From CAYSRC01 sp964433495 (lineage in GTDB: Bacteria > Bacillota > Clostridia > Oscillospirales > Ruminococcaceae): DNA of 64,000 nt. Below are positions 62,057 to 64,000 of this stretch, piece after piece (position 1 is the first letter of the stretch; every line of letters starts with the position of its first letter). The notes below the pieces were generated by a model that did no database searches, was not told where the DNA came from, and saw only the letters and a list, made by a program, of their open reading frames with translations. The translations under genes and the position numbers were made by a program. Location: the NCBI GenBank assembly GCA_964433495.1, contig CAYSRC010000005.1, forward strand, positions 1 to 64,000. The letters run 5' to 3'.

Positions 62057-63091
62057 ATGGCGGTAAAGGTACTTATTGTTGACGATTCCATCCTTTTCAG
62101 AACAAAGCTTCAGATGAGCCTGTCGGAGGACAAGGAGATTCAGGTCGTGGGCTCCGCGTACGACGCGATGGAGGCTATGAAGCGCATCGAAGAGCTCAAA
62201 CCCGACGTCGTGACCCTCGACGTCGAGATGCCCAAGATGAACGGAATCGAGTTTTTAAAGGTTCTCATCCCCAAGCACCCCGTCCCTGTCATCGTCGTGA
62301 GCTCGCTGCCGATGAACGCCCTTGATGCACTCAGCGCGGGCGCCGTCGACTACGTGCGCAAGCCGCAGGCGGGCTCGAAGGAGGCGCTCAACGCCTTTTT
62401 TGACGAGCTTCGCCAAAAGGTCAGGGACGCGTCAAAGGCGCACGTGCGCGTGCCGATTGCGCGGACGGCGCCGTCGCTCGCCTCCAAGGTGGCGACGGTT
62501 GCTCTTCCCCACAATCCCAACAGAATCATCGCCATCGGCGCCTCCACCGGAGGCACCGAGGCCATCATCGAGGTCGTGAAGGATCTCCCCGCGTCGATGC
62601 CCGGCATCGTCATCACCCAGCACATGCCCGCAAACTTCACCACACTGTTCGCCAAACGCCTCGACCGAATCTGCAAGATGAGCGTCAAGGAGGCCGAGGA
62701 TCTCGACCGCGTGGGACAGGGACAGATCATCGTCGCGGCGGGCGAGCACCAGATGACCCTGCACAAGGATCAAAAAGGGTATTTTGTGCACAGCGTCCGC
62801 GGCCCGAGGGTGAGCGGACACTGCCCCTCGGTCGACGTGCTGTTTGACTCGGTCGCAGACTGCGCCGGTGCAAACGCGATGGGCGTCATCCTCACCGGGA
62901 TGGGCGCCGACGGGGCCCAGGGCATCACGAAGATGAGAAAAAAGGGCGCCTATACCATCGGCCAGGATAAGGACTCGTGCGTCGTCTACGGCATGCCCTG
63001 CGAGGCGTTCAAGATGGGCGGTGTCGCGCGCCAGCTGCCCCTCGACGAGATAGGCGACGAGCTCATCTACCGCGTCAAGAGCAGCAAGTGA
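62057..63091 (+). CDS. cheB: Chemotaxis receptor methylesterase/deamidase CheB
   Basis: 344 residues. Receiver domain (VLIVDDSILFRTKLQMSLSE, phospho-Asp55 in VTLDVEMPKMNG) and methylesterase domain with catalytic triad Ser163 (IGASTGGTEAI), His189 (ITQHMPANFT) and Asp285 (GMGADGAQGI). Ends the operon before a strong terminator. Confidence 0.96.
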   Translation: MAVKVLIVDDSILFRTKLQMSLSEDKEIQVVGSAYDAMEAMKRIEELKPDVVTLDVEMPKMNGIEFLKVLIPKHPVPVIVVSSLPMNALDALSAGAVDYVRKPQAGSKEALNAFFDELRQKVRDASKAHVRVPIARTAPSLASKVATVALPHNPNRIIAIGASTGGTEAIIEVVKDLPASMPGIVITQHMPANFTTLFAKRLDRICKMSVKEAEDLDRVGQGQIIVAAGEHQMTLHKDQKGYFVHSVRGPRVSGHCPSVDVLFDSVADCAGANAMGVILTGMGADGAQGITKMRKKGAYTIGQDKDSCVVYGMPCEAFKMGGVARQLPLDEIGDELIYRVKSSK

Positions 63092-63130
63092 CGCAGCACG
63101 GCATTGCGGTGCCGCAACAAGACGGTTGAT

Positions 63131-63165
63131 AACAGCGGCGGGGCCTTTGGCCCCGCCGCTGTTTT
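63131..63165 (+). terminator. Intrinsic terminator of the che operon
   Basis: AACAGCGGCGGGGCC pairs with GGCCCCGCCGCTGTT across a TTT loop and is followed by TTTTG; the A/T ends let it work in both directions. Confidence 0.9.
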
Positions 63166-63175
63166 GCCTCCGCGT

Positions 63176-63608
63176 TCAATAGTAAAAACCCTCGCGTTTT
63201 AAAAATCCGACAAGCTCGCAGACCTTGCCGGCGTCCGCCCCGGCCTTCAGCGAAAAGGACAGAAACACCTCGCTTTCGCCGCTCTCTGCCACCCTTTTCG
63301 GTATCATGCCAACGCCGTCGCCCTCGGTGTAAAAGTCGTCAAGACAGTTTTGGACGCCGTACACCTCAAAGCGGTACCCCTTAAGCCTTTCAAAATCAAA
63401 GGACGCTGCCATGTCCCTTGTCAGCTTTGCGGTGACCGAGATTTCATCGAACCCGATCTCTATGTCGCAAACGCCCTCGAGTGAAACCACGGGGATCGGG
63501 AAATACTCAATTTCATACCCGCCCCGCTCGTTTTTCCTGTAATGTCCGTTGTAAAAAACCAAACCCGCACCCGAGGCGTCCGCTCAGCACCTGTGCCCTC
63601 TCACAAAG
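63176..63608 (-). CDS. Hypothetical protein, C-terminal part before assembly gap
   Basis: About 128 codons on the left of the N gap: YNGHYRKNERGGYEIEYFPI, IEIGFDEISVTAKLTRDMAA, FEVYGVQNCLDDFYTEGDGV, ending VGFLKREGFYY. It reads as a compact alpha/beta protein that I do not recognise. Its true start is to the right of the gap (MNFEELNGLYRVLCERAQVL at 63799). The two parts are in different frames if the 55-base overlap is simply collapsed, so a one-base error in the T6 run is likely. Confidence 0.6.
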
Positions 63609-63708
63609 NNNNNNNNNNNNNNNNNNNNNNNNNNNNNNNNNNNNNNNNNNNNNNNNNNNNNNNNNNNNNNNNNNNNNNNNNNNNNNNNNNNNNNNNNNNN
63701 NNNNNNNN
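63609..63708. other. 100-N scaffold gap with identical flanks
   Basis: Exactly 100 N. The 55 bases before it (63554-63608) and after it (63709-63763) are the same sequence, as expected when two contigs sharing an assembly overlap are scaffolded instead of merged. Confidence 0.95.
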
Positions 63709-63799
63709 AAAAACCAAACCCGCACCCGAGGCGTCCGCTCAGCACCTGTGCCCTCTCACAAAGCACCCTGTACAGACCGTTCAGCTCTTCAAAATTCAT
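63709..63799 (-). CDS. Hypothetical protein, N-terminal part after assembly gap
   Basis: The N-terminal 30 codons (MNFEELNGLYRVLCERAQVL then SGRLGCGFGF) of the same small protein as at 63176-63608. The ATG at 63799 has a GGGGGGAG ribosome site upstream. The stretch from 63800 to the window end holds no gene I can identify. Confidence 0.6.
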
Positions 63800-64000
63800 C
63801 GGGCTCCCCCCTCCTGCCTCGAGTATACCGTGCCGAAAGTCCTCGATACAACCCGTATCCCCGACAGCTTCGGTCTATCTGTCTCCCCTATCGCGGGCTT
63901 TTGTGACAGCGGCGCCTCAATGCCGAATCGAGGCAGCCCGGGCCAAACGTCCGACGCAGTCCGTTTGCTCCCTTATCGCGCGGCTCCCTGTTTGCCGCGC

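Noticed and set aside
63554..63763. The 55-base duplication as a genuine repeat
   Set aside because: It abuts an N gap exactly on both sides, which is far better explained by unmerged contig ends.

Overview
The window reads as a chromosomal segment of a high-GC anaerobic Firmicute, most likely a gut-type clostridium of the Oscillospiraceae/Ruminococcaceae kind. This rests on recognised families: a T-box leader in front of pheST, IreB, clostridial ATP-synthase order, GtrA, DUF1643, MATE and MazF/NdoA, plus low-GC-type promoters and strong AGGAGG ribosome sites in GC-rich DNA. No species can be named from sequence alone.

Layout. (1) Bases 1-9.3 kb, all on the minus strand, look like one end of an integrated conjugative or plasmid-like element. 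In transcription order they encode SSB, a ParB-like protein, a small unknown, a ParM-like actin with a ParR-like partner, an amidoligase, an 87-residue protein, a gamma-glutamylcyclotransferase-like protein, an acidic-tailed protein, a lipoprotein, a solitary C5-cytosine methyltransferase and a thioester/SpaA-repeat surface protein that runs off the left edge. The element abuts the 3' end of a tRNA-Leu(UAG) gene. (2) 9.6-11.2 kb holds dispersed intergenic repeats and a decayed lipoprotein gene. (3) 11.4-22.8 kb, plus strand, is cell-envelope and housekeeping: a rhomboid-like protein, a glucosaminidase, NAD(P)HX repair, GNAT, nucleoside hydrolase, MazF, TPM/PspA envelope-stress proteins and a zinc-ribbon membrane protein. 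(4) 22.9-36.8 kb: acpS, T-box-pheST, ireB, a self-operator MarR gene followed by an ABC-transporter remnant, a divergent hydrolase/GntR pair, GtrA, and an M20 amidohydrolase with a DUF5058 membrane protein. (5) 37.8-45.2 kb, minus strand: a complete F-type ATP synthase operon (two small membrane proteins, then atpB-E-F-H-A-G-D-C) whose c subunit carries a two-carboxylate, Na+-type ion site. (6) 45.4-46.8 kb: a MATE transporter.

(7) 47.6-63.1 kb is a signalling island. A seven-gene minus-strand run encodes a FliK-C-like protein, a FlhB-C-terminal-like protein (YlqH type), an FtsA/PilM-like actin-fold ATPase, a degenerate EAL-HDOD protein, a REC/HD-GYP/GGDEF cyclic-di-GMP enzyme, an Hpt protein and a hybrid histidine kinase. 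Divergent from it on the plus strand is cheA-cheW-cheR-cheB. No flagellar structural or export gene is present. The pairing of stand-alone FliK-C and FlhB-C modules with an actin-like ATPase, cyclic-di-GMP enzymes and a chemosensory array is the most interesting system here. (8) At the right edge a 100-N gap is flanked by an identical 55-base sequence, which looks like an assembly artefact splitting one small gene.
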